NCBI GenBank assembly: GCA_047967505.1
Contig: CM106540.1
Source: Dipteris shenzhenensis
Lineage: Eukaryota > Polypodiophyta > Polypodiopsida > Gleicheniales
Reading direction: 5' to 3' (one strand)
Length of the DNA: 64,000 nt
Made by a program: the position numbers and the translations under genes. Positions 36,061-47,100 of the stretch are shown here, in pieces. The notes under the pieces were generated by a model that ran no database searches, was not told the DNA's origin, and was given only the letters and a program-made list of their open reading frames with translations. Each line of letters starts with the position of its first letter. Positions within the stretch are counted from its first letter, which is position 1.

Positions 36061-39000
36061 TGCGGTTTCAAATGTTGCTGTAGGGATAGATCTAAAGTCA
36101 TGGATCCAACCACTGATCTGCAGGGATAGATCTGAGGTCATGGATCCAACCACTGATCTACATCAAGTATAGGCTGTATATGACAACCATAAGTGCATCC
36201 TAAAACACTGAGTCTCCCTAGGTTGCACTATGGCTAACCTGATAATGTCTACTACACTAGGGAAGGACCACACTGATGCATGGGTATCCTGATGTAGAGG
36301 AATGATCTACTGATCAAAAGAGGTGTTAGTGATAACTAGATCCAAGGGTGGTGCAATGCGGCATGATTGAGCCGATGCTAGAATGTCCTCAAGACTAATT
36401 TGTGTTGATCTGTGCTAAAGGGAACTGTGTCCATGGTATGCTCCGTGTCAGAGGTGAAAGCATCAATGATGGATGTTGGAATGGAATCGCCTGAAGACTG
36501 GATGCATTGTGGCATAAATCTTTGCATGTGGCTAGAGATGTGAGTGCCTCATACTGAGGACTTACTTATTGCTGAATAAATGCATGATCATTGGTGAACT
36601 CATGCTGACTATCTGCATCTGTGGCAAAGGATGGAGTCATATCCATGCATGAATGTGATGGATGTACATCACTAGAATTAGGCTAAGTTGATGTCGATGG
36701 GATTGACTCGTACTAAGGACTTACTATCAAATATGCCTCGTGCTGAGGGCTTACTGATGAATGTGCCTCGTCTTGAGGGCTTATGGAGAAGTGTGCATGA
36801 TAAAAAACTATGGCTAATCCATGCTAACATGTGAAGCATCTACATCTAATTTGTCAAGGCCAATGATGCTCAAGTCGGGCATCATACATTGGAACATACC
36901 CTGTGGCAATGAATGGTTGAAGAAGTTTCTGTTTCCACTCATGGATCTCGTCTAGAGTCATGACTGGTGTATCATCATTTGTGTGATGAGAATAAATCCA
37001 TGCTAGAGGTAGTCTAGTGCTATGTGCAAGAGGCTTACCGATGTATCGACGAAAGTGTCTACCCAACACTATGTGAGAGCTGCCACTGGGGGGCTTATGC
37101 TAGATAGTCAAAACCAAGTCATGCGAGAACAAATGTGTGCCAAGGATCAAGCCTATAAAATAATGATGAAAACTATGTCAGGAGTAGCCAAGAGGCTATA
37201 CAAGGCTAATGTATGTGTAGGAACCAATGCCAACAAATAGTCAACAAATGTGACTGTACATGGGTGGCATGTGTGCATGCAAGAAGAATGCAACCATCAT
37301 GAATCCGAGAGGAAGATCACTCTGCCAAGTGTCACACTGAGTGATGAAGTGCCAAATGCCAAGAGAATTGAACTGGTGTCAGTGTGTGAATGTGTATACC
37401 GATGATAGAACCGCATGGACTGATGTTGGTGGGAACTAATCAGGTAATGCAAAAATGGCTTACCTAGCTTGGTGGATTTGGATCTCCTCTATGGCAGTGC
37501 TAGTCTATAGCTAGACTACACATCGAAGCATCAAATGTAGCAAAAGAATTTTATCTTAATTCATTTTATGCTCTGGGTGCACTATAGAGGATCAATCAGT
37601 GGTTTTGATGATGAGGAATCAATTATGGTGATGTGTGGAAAGTTAGATGGAAGATATGAGGTGCTCATTGTGTAGAGCATGATCTGGTGACCATTTTTCC
37701 TTTTTATAGCTCTGTCAAATTCCCATCAAAAGATATGGCCCCCGCAAGGATAGGCAGATTTTGATCACAAGAGAGGGTGATGTGATGAGGTGTCCCATGT
37801 GTGGGAGGTCATATGCAAAATACAAAGAGTGATGAGGTGTCTCATGTGGTGACTTGGCAGTGGGAGGTCATATGCAAAATACAAAGAGTGTGCCTGTATG
37901 TCACTCAGTGCTTAGGAGGCACTACTGATGTGGCACATTGTGTTCACATGAATAGAATAGTGTGCCCAGGAGGGGCATGCTGACTGTGGGCAGCTTACAT
38001 GGCAGGATGACTGGGATACCTGCTGTTGTGGTAATGACACATGTCACTCCATTGACCATAGTTAATTAACCAAACCAAGGTTTGGGTGAGGTGATATCAA
38101 TTGACATGGCCGGTGATGTGGACTAATGGCACCCAGTGCTGATGTGGCATCGAGCAAGATATGCTGATGTGTCAGTGGGGATCTGCCATGTGGTAGATAA
38201 GGTGACCTTGAGGATAGGGTCGCCACATGTAGTGTCGAAATCTTAGAGATTTTGATAGAATCTCAAGAAGATTCCATTGACTTCATTGTTGTGATGTGAT
38301 CGTGAAACTGGCATAAATTGCTACAAGGAGAAGATGGAGGCACTGAGAGCTCATGAAGGAGCATTTGTTACTGAAGTTGTCAAAGCAGATCTAGCATTGT
38401 TTCTCATTGTTTTGTTGTGAAAGGCCCAGATATGCCCGTTGGTGTTGAGAGCAATGTAGAAGGAGTCACGTCTGGGTTGTAAAAGGCACTGCATACAGTA
38501 GCGCGGGTTGCTTGCATAGCGAGACTATCATTGATGGGGTTGTCTAGTTTGTCGTGGAGGCCATGAGCCACTACTCATTGGCGTCAACTAAGCAAGTCAT
38601 CGGTAGGTCATAGGAGATCATATGAAGCTTTGCGGGAAACTAAGGCAATGGCTGTCCTTTGTTATGTGAGCTATGAGCCATGAGCCACTAAGCCGTTGTG
38701 GAAGATGTGAGCCACTGCTCGTTGGCATCAGTTGAGCTGGTCATTCGTTTGTTACAGTTGTGTGGTGGTCACATTTGGTGTGGTGGCATCGGTCATTGGA
38801 GCATTTTGAGCATTGGGCCTTGGGCTCACTTTGGTGTGTCTAGAATCAAGTCTTAATAGCCACGGCTCGACGTTGCTAGTGGTCATTGATGACCTTTTGT
38901 TGCGAGGCTACTATGGAAGTCGTATCTTTTGGCTACTATGCAATTGTCGACTATGGCATTGATGGAGATGGTGCAATCAGCCACTAGACTGCTTGGTTGA

Positions 39001-39299
39001 GTTTGGTTGCAATTGGAGAAGCTAAGGCAGCAACAGCTGCTCTTACAGTTGCATGCTCTGATAAAGATCCTTAAAGAAGCTCTATCTCAGCTCCATAGCC
39101 TACTAGCATTTCCTTTTACCTACTTCAGCTCTACTATGAGAAACAAATGGCTCAACCAGAGCTCCCAAGAAACCTTATATGGCTTTTGAGATGCTCTCCC
39201 AATACCTTACAAAATTGACCTCTCTCTCTTGTATAGAAAACCTCTCAAGGAAGTAACCTTACAAAACCTTGCAGATCACCAAGGAGTGGGAGCACCATC
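36061..39299 (-). other. Interior of element F, primer-site side
   Basis: No gene recognised over 3.2 kb. It contains a 40-bp tandem pair at 36083-36162 (GGGATAGATCT unit), repeats of about 30 bp near 36690-36790 (GCCTCGTGCTGAGGGCTTAC unit), a tandem pair of about 63 bp at 37803-37890, and diverged direct repeats around 38570-38760. All ORFs are short and resemble nothing known to me. Confidence 0.6.
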
Positions 39300-39312
39300 G
39301 GCTCTGATACCA

Positions 39313-39480
39313 TGATAGCAGAAGTGAGAGAGGGAGAGGAGAGAGAGAGAGAGGAGTACACATGATATAGCTACCTGTACAGTAAGTATATTGACAATGA
39401 ACATGAAGATATACATGTGAACCGCTTAGTGTTTGCCCCTATGCCCTATGTGTATAGTGCAATTTACACTATCATTAACA
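39313..39480 (-). repeat. 5' LTR of element F
   Basis: 168-bp partner of 32805-32974, adjoining the primer site. Confidence 0.85.
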
Positions 39481-41840
39481 ATGTTGGGACATGCACTGAA
39501 GTTAGACTACTTCCACCACCTTGACATTACAAAGATGGTTGCAAAAAATTGGGTAACACTTGAGGATCTCTTTGGTGTTAGAAGAAAACATTCAAAAGAT
39601 GATTTGAAAGAGGAACTTTTCAATCTATAAATGAAGAAAATGAAAGTCTTGATACATATCTCAATCATATCACTTTTTAACTAGCTAAGCGTTTTTGTCT
39701 CTAAATGAAGATGATAAAAAGGCTATTCAGCTTCCTTTGGTACACTAAAGTTGTCAATATCTTAAGAATGGAAGATGATATGGATTTTGTAGATCCTACT
39801 TCTATGTTGCTAAGTGAGGAGAGACACTCTAAAGTTTTATTGCCAATAAAAGAACTAGCATATGTTGTGAAAGAGAAAAAGAGAACTGCAAGGAGTGGAC
39901 ATGAAGATAATTAAACATGTCATTATTGTGGTAGAGTGGGTCACATAGAAATATTCTATTACAAAAGAAATAGAGAAATGAGAACTTGAAGTCCTCGAAG
40001 GAGAAGGCATGTGCAATTGAGGGTCCTCTAACCAAGAAAGAAATCACAAGTTTTACAGAAGCAAATGTGGTTGATCAAGATTGGGCTTTTTAAACTTGGG
40101 CAGTGTGTTTGAGGGTTGCTCAAAATTTTACTTAGCACATTCAATTATTTTGTGATCGTTTGGTCTCTTAGTAGTAGGTCATTATTTTGTATATTGGTTC
40201 AAGTTGTTTTTCTAGCTCACATTTTTTTACTGATTGCAATACTTCTAGTTTGGAGTTTGTGTGCTCCCTCCATTTGGTTTATAGGGGAATGCTGGGTTAT
40301 CGCTCATGGAGGGGCTTGATTCGGGTTTACCAGGAATGTAAAGACCAAGAGATCATTGGTGGATAGCTGTGGATAGATCACCAATGATTGGATATTATCT
40401 ATGGAATTTTCATTGCATATTGTTCACAGTTGTCTTGGATCTAATTGGCTAAGGTATTAAGACCCAAGAATGCTTTCCATTTGGCACTGCATGGTGAGGG
40501 GCAATGATGATTCCATCATGATAGTTCACCTTGTCTCTTATTTGCATGGGAAGATAGTAGTATTCTCCCCTTTTTCCTGGCGCATGGAGGAGAGCTATGT
40601 TTATGAGTTTGATGAGAGTCGCATGGCTAAATCTACTCTCCTATTAGTATTTATGTAGAAGCAACTGCTCATAAAGGTCATAGAGAGTTTTGGTTAGAGT
40701 CTTTATCCCTTTTGTACCTAGCAAAAAATGTAGTATTGGTGAACCCTTAGTCTTTTAGAGTTTGCATGTGGAGGAGAGTTGACTTTATGAGTTTGATGAG
40801 AGTCACGTGGCTAAATCTACTCTTCTGGTAGTATTTCTGTAGATGCAACTGCTTATAAAGGGCATAGAGAGTTTTTATTAGAGTCTTTACCACTTTTATA
40901 GCTGGCAAAAACTACACTAGTGGTGAGCCATTAGTTGTTTGGAGTTCGCATCCTTTTTCAAGTCAATACCATAGTATTTCATCATTGATAGGGTAGATTG
41001 ATATTTCATGTAGCAGTTTTGTATAGCATATATGTCATATTCTTGTTGGTGATTGTGTGAATTGTGTAAAGAGAGAGAGAGAGAACTTTCTGAACGATAA
41101 ATATTTTGGGTCTTTCAAGTAGATCTTGAATGGTTTATAGAAAATGATGCAAGTCTTTCACTTTTCCTTCTTAAACTAGTTTCTTTAGTTGTAATAATAA
41201 TGCTTCAGTTAAGAACTTTCCTTTCTCTTATTACATGTAGCATACACCAAATCCTACACTAGTACATATAGTATCTATGAGCCTATAGCCCACTTAGAGG
41301 ATGAGGGTGAGGGTGAGTTCTAGGGGAGTAAGGTTTTGTATTCGATAGCTTTATTTTGTGTCCCTCTTTGAAGGCATTTTTTGTAATACATGATGACTTA
41401 TAATTTCATAAACATATTTATATTGTAGTACCCTACTTAGGTACAGTCTACTCATTAATGTCTCCTAATTGCTCGTGCTCCTAAATCGGTAAATTTGTCT
41501 CTCTTTTCCCTCAACCTCATCGCCAATTAAAGTATGCTATTTGTAAAATTAAAGGATTCAATCATCCCAGGTTGTGGCGAAGAAGCCTTTTCCTCTTCAC
41601 CATTGCTCTAGGGGAGCTGGTCTTTTATAGTTGTGCAAGGTCTACATATCGAACCTTCTCAAGAAGGCAGGCTCATGGGTGGTGCAAAAGGTCTAATCGA
41701 TCGCAAGCAATGCAGAAGGTTCTCAACACATTAATCTCCCCATCGCAGCTTAGGCTTAGAATGGAATTATTGTGTCATGAACTAATTAATTAATAGGGGC
41801 ACTCTTTCGATTCGGGGACCCTATTCATTACGACAGGCAA
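39481..41840 (+). repeat. Segmental duplication copy M, right part
   Basis: Continues copy M after element F. 39485-40180 matches copy L 9785-10500 (including the gag relic); 41390-41830 matches L 11320-11880; 40700-41340 matches R (rc of 50830-51290) but not L. No dirigent gene is present: similarity ends near 41840, before the dirigent region. Confidence 0.75.
39540..39985 (+). pseudogene. Decayed copia-type gag fragment (copy M)
   Basis: Homologue of 9835-10291, less decayed: VAKNWVTLEDLFGVRRKHSK, LKEELFNL, KVVNILRMEDDMDFVDPTSM and CHYCGRVGHIE, a recognisable CCHC start. It is broken by several stops. Confidence 0.72.
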
Positions 41841-42876
41841 CCTCGCGAGAAGTTTTGGTTTTTTAAGCTCTCCTTGAGCCATGTGTACCATTATTAACCC
41901 TTGATATTGGATTGATCTGAAGGGCTATAAAGTTTCCTAAAAAAGCTCGTTCCAAAGCTCTAAAGTTGTAGAATTCATGATTTTCATTCTTGGAAAGCGT
42001 ATCATGCGTGCATTTTGCTCTATGCAACTTCATCGAGTACGTCGTGGTCTGATTGCTCCAAGCCTTTGTGTTTATGAGCTTCGTGCACTTGCATTAAAAG
42101 TTTGCTTAGTCTAGCTTCTTGGAGGCTTCTTGCGAGGGTAGATACTTTTTTGGGTCCTAAAAATAGACGATGGAATGACATGGAGGATTGCAAGGGAGAA
42201 CTTAAAAGGTTCCCACTTTGGCATCCATAATGTGTCCCTACTTTATGGGTCTTAGCATGTGAAGGGTGACATGCTTTTTGTGCCTTTCATAACATGGGAA
42301 AAAGAACATCAAGAGCAATGGAATTTCTACAATTTTTAAATTAAAAATTTGGATAATTCTGCTGCATGAAGTGACCACTCTCACACAGTTTGCAGACGAC
42401 TCATTACAGTTATTAATACTACATCATGCTCGCGTGTGTTGCTTCTTCCTATTTCGAGGTTCTCATTTGAATTTTCAGCTTTTTGGTTTGCTCCCATTCA
42501 TCCTTGCTACTCAGACACTTTAGTCCTTACTGCTTCTCCCCTCTCACAGTGACTAGCATCTCCATTTGCGATTTTCTTGCTTCCCGCTTCATCTCCATCG
42601 AAACAGTATCCATTTGCATTTTGTTGCCCCGTTTTCTCTATTCTGAAAGGGCAGAATACAATAAAAGGAGCCTTCATAGACAACTGGAGGGAGGGTGGAA
42701 GGTGAGGACCATTCTCTACTTCTTGAAGATTGTATTTCTAAATGTACACCCCGTGGCATAGTAAGAGCAAAGCTGCAGATTGCTTCTCAGTCATCAAACA
42801 TGCCAAAGGAAATGAAGTCCAAAAAGGTGCTCTCTCTTTCTAATTACCAACTACTGTTGTAGCCTACTTTCTGTAG
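41841..42876. other. Spacer, no gene recognised
   Basis: AT-rich sequence with no convincing domain. A 92-codon ORF at 42483-42761 is Ser/Phe-rich and resembles nothing known. Confidence 0.5.
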
Positions 42877-43588
42877 GATAGCAGACAAGTTCAGTTGTCA
42901 CAATGGATTGAATTCTGAGGACTTGGACCCTCGAACCATTCGATCAGGTACAAAATATGATGTCAGTGAGGATGTGTGGTGGTACATTTTTAAATGCCCA
43001 TGGCCAGCACCTTCGAAGAAGGTGAAGTGCAGTGAAGTGAAGCCACAGTTTTTAGAGGAATTCATGCAATTGCACTGGCATGTCTATCAAGATGCCTCGA
43101 AAAACAAGGATGTTGAGCATTCTTTTGCAAAGGCATTTGCATTGCATCTAAAAGATCATAGCCTTGTGTTAGTCGATTGGGACCACTTTACTGAGCACAC
43201 TATGCAACTTGTAGAGAAGCATGGTGATTTGGGGGCAAAGATTGCTCGGCGAGAGGAAAAGGAAAGACGCTTGAGCAGGGGTCTAGAATGGGAGGACCGC
43301 GAGACAAGGTCAACAACATCCAACCCTACACCTTCATCACTGAATCGAATCTCCAGCATGGCCACCACTAGTAGGCTTGGATTCCCACAAGCTGGTATTG
43401 GTAGGGAAGAGTTGGCTGACCTGATTGGTAATGTTGAAGTGGCTCGGGCGAAAATGGAAAGTAGGAGGGAATTGCTCCATGAGGCACATGCCTCTTTTGA
43501 GCTATCATCTTCAGAACTCCACAAGGCTGAGGGCTGTCCTCCAAGGCCTCTGACATATCAAAGATCCAGGCAGTCCTACTTGAACTAA
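42877..43588 (+). CDS. Unrecognised host-like exon or ORF (about 236 codons)
   Basis: An open frame from a possible splice acceptor (TTCTGTAG at 42869-42876) to a stop at 43588. The product is highly charged, rich in Trp/His/Glu in its first half (EDVWWYIFKCPWPAP, FMQLHWHVYQDASK, VLVDWDHFTEHTMQLVEKHG), then REEKERR, a Ser/Thr-rich linker, and a helical, probably coiled-coil end (REELADLIGNVEVARAKMES). No ATG begins the frame, so it is either an internal exon or a fragment. From about 43515 a second frame continues similar coiled-coil sequence (SKASDISKIQAVLLELKHSR) up to AAG/GTATTT at 43693, suggesting a frameshifted exon with a donor site. I know no family for it. Confidence 0.4.
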
Positions 43589-43679
43589 AGCACTCAAGAA
43601 CTATTGCCTGCAATGAGTTGTTGTCGAAAGTAGAACCATTGTACTCCCAACCAGATTTAGAAGGTATCCGAAATATAGT

Positions 43680-44770
43680 TGCATATAAAAAGGTATTTCT
43701 CTTATGCTTATTTTTCTCTTCAATGTGTTTTTCTATGCTTTTGTTTGCTTGCATGCGCTTTTATGTATTGTTGTGTTGTGCTTTTGTTGTGCTTTGATTG
43801 TGACTCTAATAGGAGCAGCTTAGGAAATATGTATTGGCTGGACCTGAATATTTTGAAAAATTGCTTGTAAGTTCAAGGTTAATATACATGCTTAGGTTTA
43901 TGATGATTAAAATTTTAGACTCAATGTTTTTTGGCTAGAGTGAATGTTTTGAAACATGAAAAGGCTATTTATGAGGTAATATGAGCATTTTCTATAAAAT
44001 GCGATACAGAGTCTTTGATATGAGAGATTGCACCAAATTGCATTTTTTGACAAATCTCCAAAACTTACTGTTATTGAGTCTTGTACAACCTCTAATGAAA
44101 TATGTTTAGGTGGCCCTTGAGGGGTCCCCTTTAGGGGCAAGGGCCACATGATATTGTTTGTCAATATGTCCCTTGCCCCTAAAGGGGACCCCTCAAGGGA
44201 CATATTAACGAAGGCCACATTGGTTTTGTCTACAAATACTTAACTCTAGCTTAAGCTATGCAAAGAAATGAAACGGCTGTGAAACATATGGTCTCTCATA
44301 CCTTTTTTCTTTCTTTCCATTGTCTAAACTCGAAGGTCTTAAGTCTCTAGAAAATCTAAAGTGCTTTTCCATATGGTCTCTCATACCTTTTTATTTGTGC
44401 TTTATATGCAATTTAAAGTGCTTTTTTCTGCCTTTATGTGCTTTTAGGTGTGCTTTTATGTGGTTTCATGTGCTTTTCTTTGCTTTTATGTGATTTCACG
44501 TGTGCCTTTATGTGCTTGCATGTGTTCTTTGTGCTTTGTATGTGCTTTATGCAATTTGATGTGCTTTTTTGTGCTTTTATGTGTACTTTTTTGTGCTTTT
44601 GCGTGCTTTTATGTGCTTTGAGGTGTGCTTTTATGTGCTTTGTGGTGCTTTTATTAGCTTTAAGGTGTGCTTATATGTGCTTGCATGTGTTTTTTTGTGC
44701 TTTTATGTGCTTTGAGGTGTGCTTTTATGTACTTTCAAGTGTGCTTTTATGTGTGAGAGTTTGGACGCAT
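43680..44770. repeat. Minisatellite based on TGTGCTTTTATG
   Basis: Diverged tandem copies of about 12 bp (TGTGCTTTTATG and variants such as TGTGCTTTGAGG), dense at 44390-44760 and sparser at 43690-43800. It produces Cys/Phe/Met-rich spurious ORFs. The block between (43870-44390) is unique sequence with the hairpin at 44114-44199. Confidence 0.75.
44114..44199. repeat. Perfect 30-bp-arm hairpin
   Basis: Arms at 44114-44143 and 44170-44199 are exact reverse complements (they start CCCTTGAGGGGTCCCC), separated by 26 nt that themselves partly pair (ATATTG/CAATAT). GTGGCC (44110-44115) and GGCCAC (44213-44218) form a short outer pair. It is GC-rich in AT-rich surroundings. It could be a tiny foldback element or a hairpin RNA; nothing shows transcription. 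Confidence 0.8.
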
Positions 44771-44879
44771 CTAGGGATATAGGCCGGCCAAGTGGTATGA
44801 TTGTAGAGGTATAGAGGTGTATCCTTCCCAAAAGGCCAACTAATTGTGTGGCTTTTGTGAGTTGGAGAGTGATGCAATG

Positions 44880-45690
44880 GACTCTAAGAGGCAGAATTTC
44901 ATTGAGAAAAGCGATTGCATGCAAGGTTTGTAGGTTTCTTATGGTGGCAAAGAGCTCACTAGTGACCTCCTCGACTCCTTGCTGAATGCAAAGTGGGATA
45001 TGGAAAGAAGACAAGCATGGTGGAGGAACATATACACAACATTTGTAAGGATTGTCATATAGGGAAGGCTAATGCATAGTTGGATCCTAGTTAGAGGTAT
45101 TCAAATGGCTCGAAGTCAATCCCTACCCTGCCCTATGTGTGGTGTGGTAGTTGAAGCATTGTGGCATTTATTCTTGGATTTTCCTATGGCTCGTGAAGCG
45201 TGGAGATGGCTTGAGGACCCCTGAGAAGTGTTGGCTTAATGATTGTGTACCCAAGTGGATAGCTATAGGCACAAGGGATGCATAGGGCCTCACATCTATT
45301 ATGGTGGCAATTTGTCACTACTTGAGGGCGGTGGTCTTCTTGGCAAAATAGTGATGATGGTCATTGAAGGAGGTATTAGGCTAGGGAATTGGGAGTCCTG
45401 TGTTCTAGATGGAAAGCTTGAAATGTTCAATACTTCATATGAGCACAGTGGCTAATAAGAAAGATTCCTTAGCTAGCTCTTGCGGATGTTGGCGTTCCAA
45501 CCTCTACCACAGTTCTATTATCTTTGCAACATGCAACGTAGGTTGTAGGCAATTGGCCCTTGCGAGTCGACCACTTTTTATTTGAGGTCATTTTGGGATT
45601 GACCACCTTTAATACAAGGCGACCTTTTTTTTTGTGGAGAAATGTTTTCTAAAGCATGGTCATTTATGTGCATTAGGCTTGCAATGCTCT
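44880..45690 (+). pseudogene. LINE 3' end fragment with zf-RVT domain
   Basis: Plus-strand reading near 45125-45215 gives CPMCGVVVEALWHLFLDFPM followed by AREAWRW, the zinc-binding zf-RVT module at the C-terminus of plant LINE ORF2. The surrounding sequence is full of stops. It ends where copy R begins, mirroring the LINE fragment that bounds copy L. Confidence 0.6.
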
Positions 45691-45725
45691 GGGATTGTGA
45701 GAGTCTCTTTAGGTCAAGGTATAAG

Positions 45726-45972
45726 CTCGGGGGGGTCACTATGTATAAACCCTCTATACCACGTGCGTTCAAGGCATATTTCTAAAATCCCTTAATCTAT
45801 AAATTTTTCATTAATAAAATGTACCCCTTTTCTATACAAATCTGTAAATTTTTTCCAAAACAATTTAAAATAGTCCCTTATGTATATTTATTTCTGTAAA
45901 TTTTAGAAATAAAAAATATCCTTCTGTTGAACTCACGTGATAGGGTTACATATGATGAGTGACCCCCCCGAG
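45726..45972 (-). mobile_element. MITE-like element, copy 4 (247 bp)
   Basis: Same family in reverse orientation, starting CTCGGGGGGGTCACT and ending GTGACCCCCCCGAG. Flanked by GGTATAAG at 45718-45725 and 45973-45980 (exact). The paralogous place in copy L (13730-13737) has the single unoccupied GGTATAAG. Confidence 0.95.
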
Positions 45973-46070
45973 GGTATAAGGTTTTGCATTAGCATTTGTC
46001 TTTAATGCAGGTGGGTTTTTTGCTCCACTAGGGCTCCACATCTCTATTTATCCCACCTCCCCCTCTTTGT

Positions 46071-46578
46071 TTCTTTTTTTTTTTTTGAATGTGTTTTGTT
46101 TTGCCAGGGGGGTCAGTCCCTGGAAAATAAACCAAACCCTAGTAGTACAAAACTTGACCTCTAGTTGGTGTGGGCCGAAGCCCTAGGCCCATGCTAAGAA
46201 GCAGATGGGAACCTACTTGGTGGTAGAACTTAGAAACTGTTCGCCACGCCTATCAGTGCCTGGCTCACAACTGGATCTGATAGCTCTAGCACTTTGGCTG
46301 TGTCTGTTACAAGCTGTTTCACCCATCTCCCAAGGGCATCATCCCTAAACCCTACCATCCCTTTCCTCCCAAAGACAATCTCGTTGCGAAAGACAATCTG
46401 GTGTCTAGATACAAATAGAAGCAACCGTGAGAAAGAGTGGCTTGATGGGGAGGTTTCATCTGGGTCAAAATTGGAGAATGGGTCTTTTGGGTGACCTGAC
46501 AGGAGTCACATCCACTGTTAGTGCGTGTTGGCCATACATTCAGGCCTCAATCCTATTGAGGGTATGGAATTTTCGCAA
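46071..46578 (-). mobile_element. Retroposon with poly(A) tail (508 bp)
   Basis: A T-run at 46074-46087 (a poly(A) tail on the minus strand) and an 11-bp flanking duplication CCCCTCTTTGT (46060-46070 and 46579-46589). Copy L has one unoccupied ACAAAGAGGGG near 13641. This is the signature of LINE-type retroposition. A 64-codon minus frame (46230-46424) might be a LINE ORF2 tail, but I recognise no domain; a SINE or processed transcript is possible. Confidence 0.75.
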
Positions 46579-47092
46579 CCCCTCTTTGTAATTAATGGGC
46601 CCCTTCACTCCTTATGATAATTGCCTTCTCGTCTTTTTCACTAGTCTTCTCTTTTGTTTTCATTTTGGTTGCACATTCAATTTACCGTTGTAAGGAGGCT
46701 TGAAGCAACCTTGTTTATTCAAATATGATACTATCACATGTTTCCCTACAACAATGAGAGAAGGGATTAAAAGCTCCTTCAGGGATGTAGAGCAACTCTC
46801 TTTAACACCATTTGTAGAATTTCCTACAAGAAAAGACTTGCGAGTGCCTAAAAGCTAAGATGGGAAGGGGAAACGTCCTTCATTAAAGGATCATTTTCTA
46901 TTTTCTAGAAGAAAGAAGTGTGGGATGGGATGGAGAAACGTCGTCCACTAAAGGATTATGAGAAGGTTTTGGAAGCATGTGCCATGGCTCATGCTATGCC
47001 TTGGGAAGGGGTGACTTGGAAGATGAAGCGGCACAGACATGACAGGGAAGCTGCCAATTGCTAATAAGAATGCAAGAAGCCATGTGGATGTC

Positions 47093-47100
47093 TATAAAAG
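47093..47100 (+). promoter_or_regulatory. TATA box of dirigent gene 2
   Basis: TATAAAAG, 310 bp upstream of the ATG and conserved with the minus-strand box at 13131-13138. The leader that follows holds a second CATCAATAGCAGAGGCTT (47196 and about 47348), absent as a repeat from gene 1. Confidence 0.6.

Larger units (their letters stand above)
32805..39480 (-). mobile_element. Non-autonomous LTR retrotransposon F (6.7 kb)
   Basis: Two similar short LTRs (32805-32974 and 39313-39480) bracket an interior with the correct signals for a minus-strand element: primer site TGGTATCAGAGCC at 39300-39312 (rc) and a purine tract at 975-983 of the 32-kb block. Flanks are ATATT at 32800-32804 and ATGTT at 39481-39485. 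The homologous place in copy L (near 9780) reads through as a single ATATTGGG, confirming the insertion. No gag or pol domain was recognised in the interior on either strand, so it would depend on proteins from another element. The interior has several local tandem duplications (36083-36162, 36690-36790, 37803-37890) and the nested element E. Confidence 0.85.

Noticed and set aside
44438-44782. A 114-codon Cys/Phe/Met-rich ORF resembling a membrane protein
   Set aside because: It is the translation of the TGTGCTTTTATG minisatellite.
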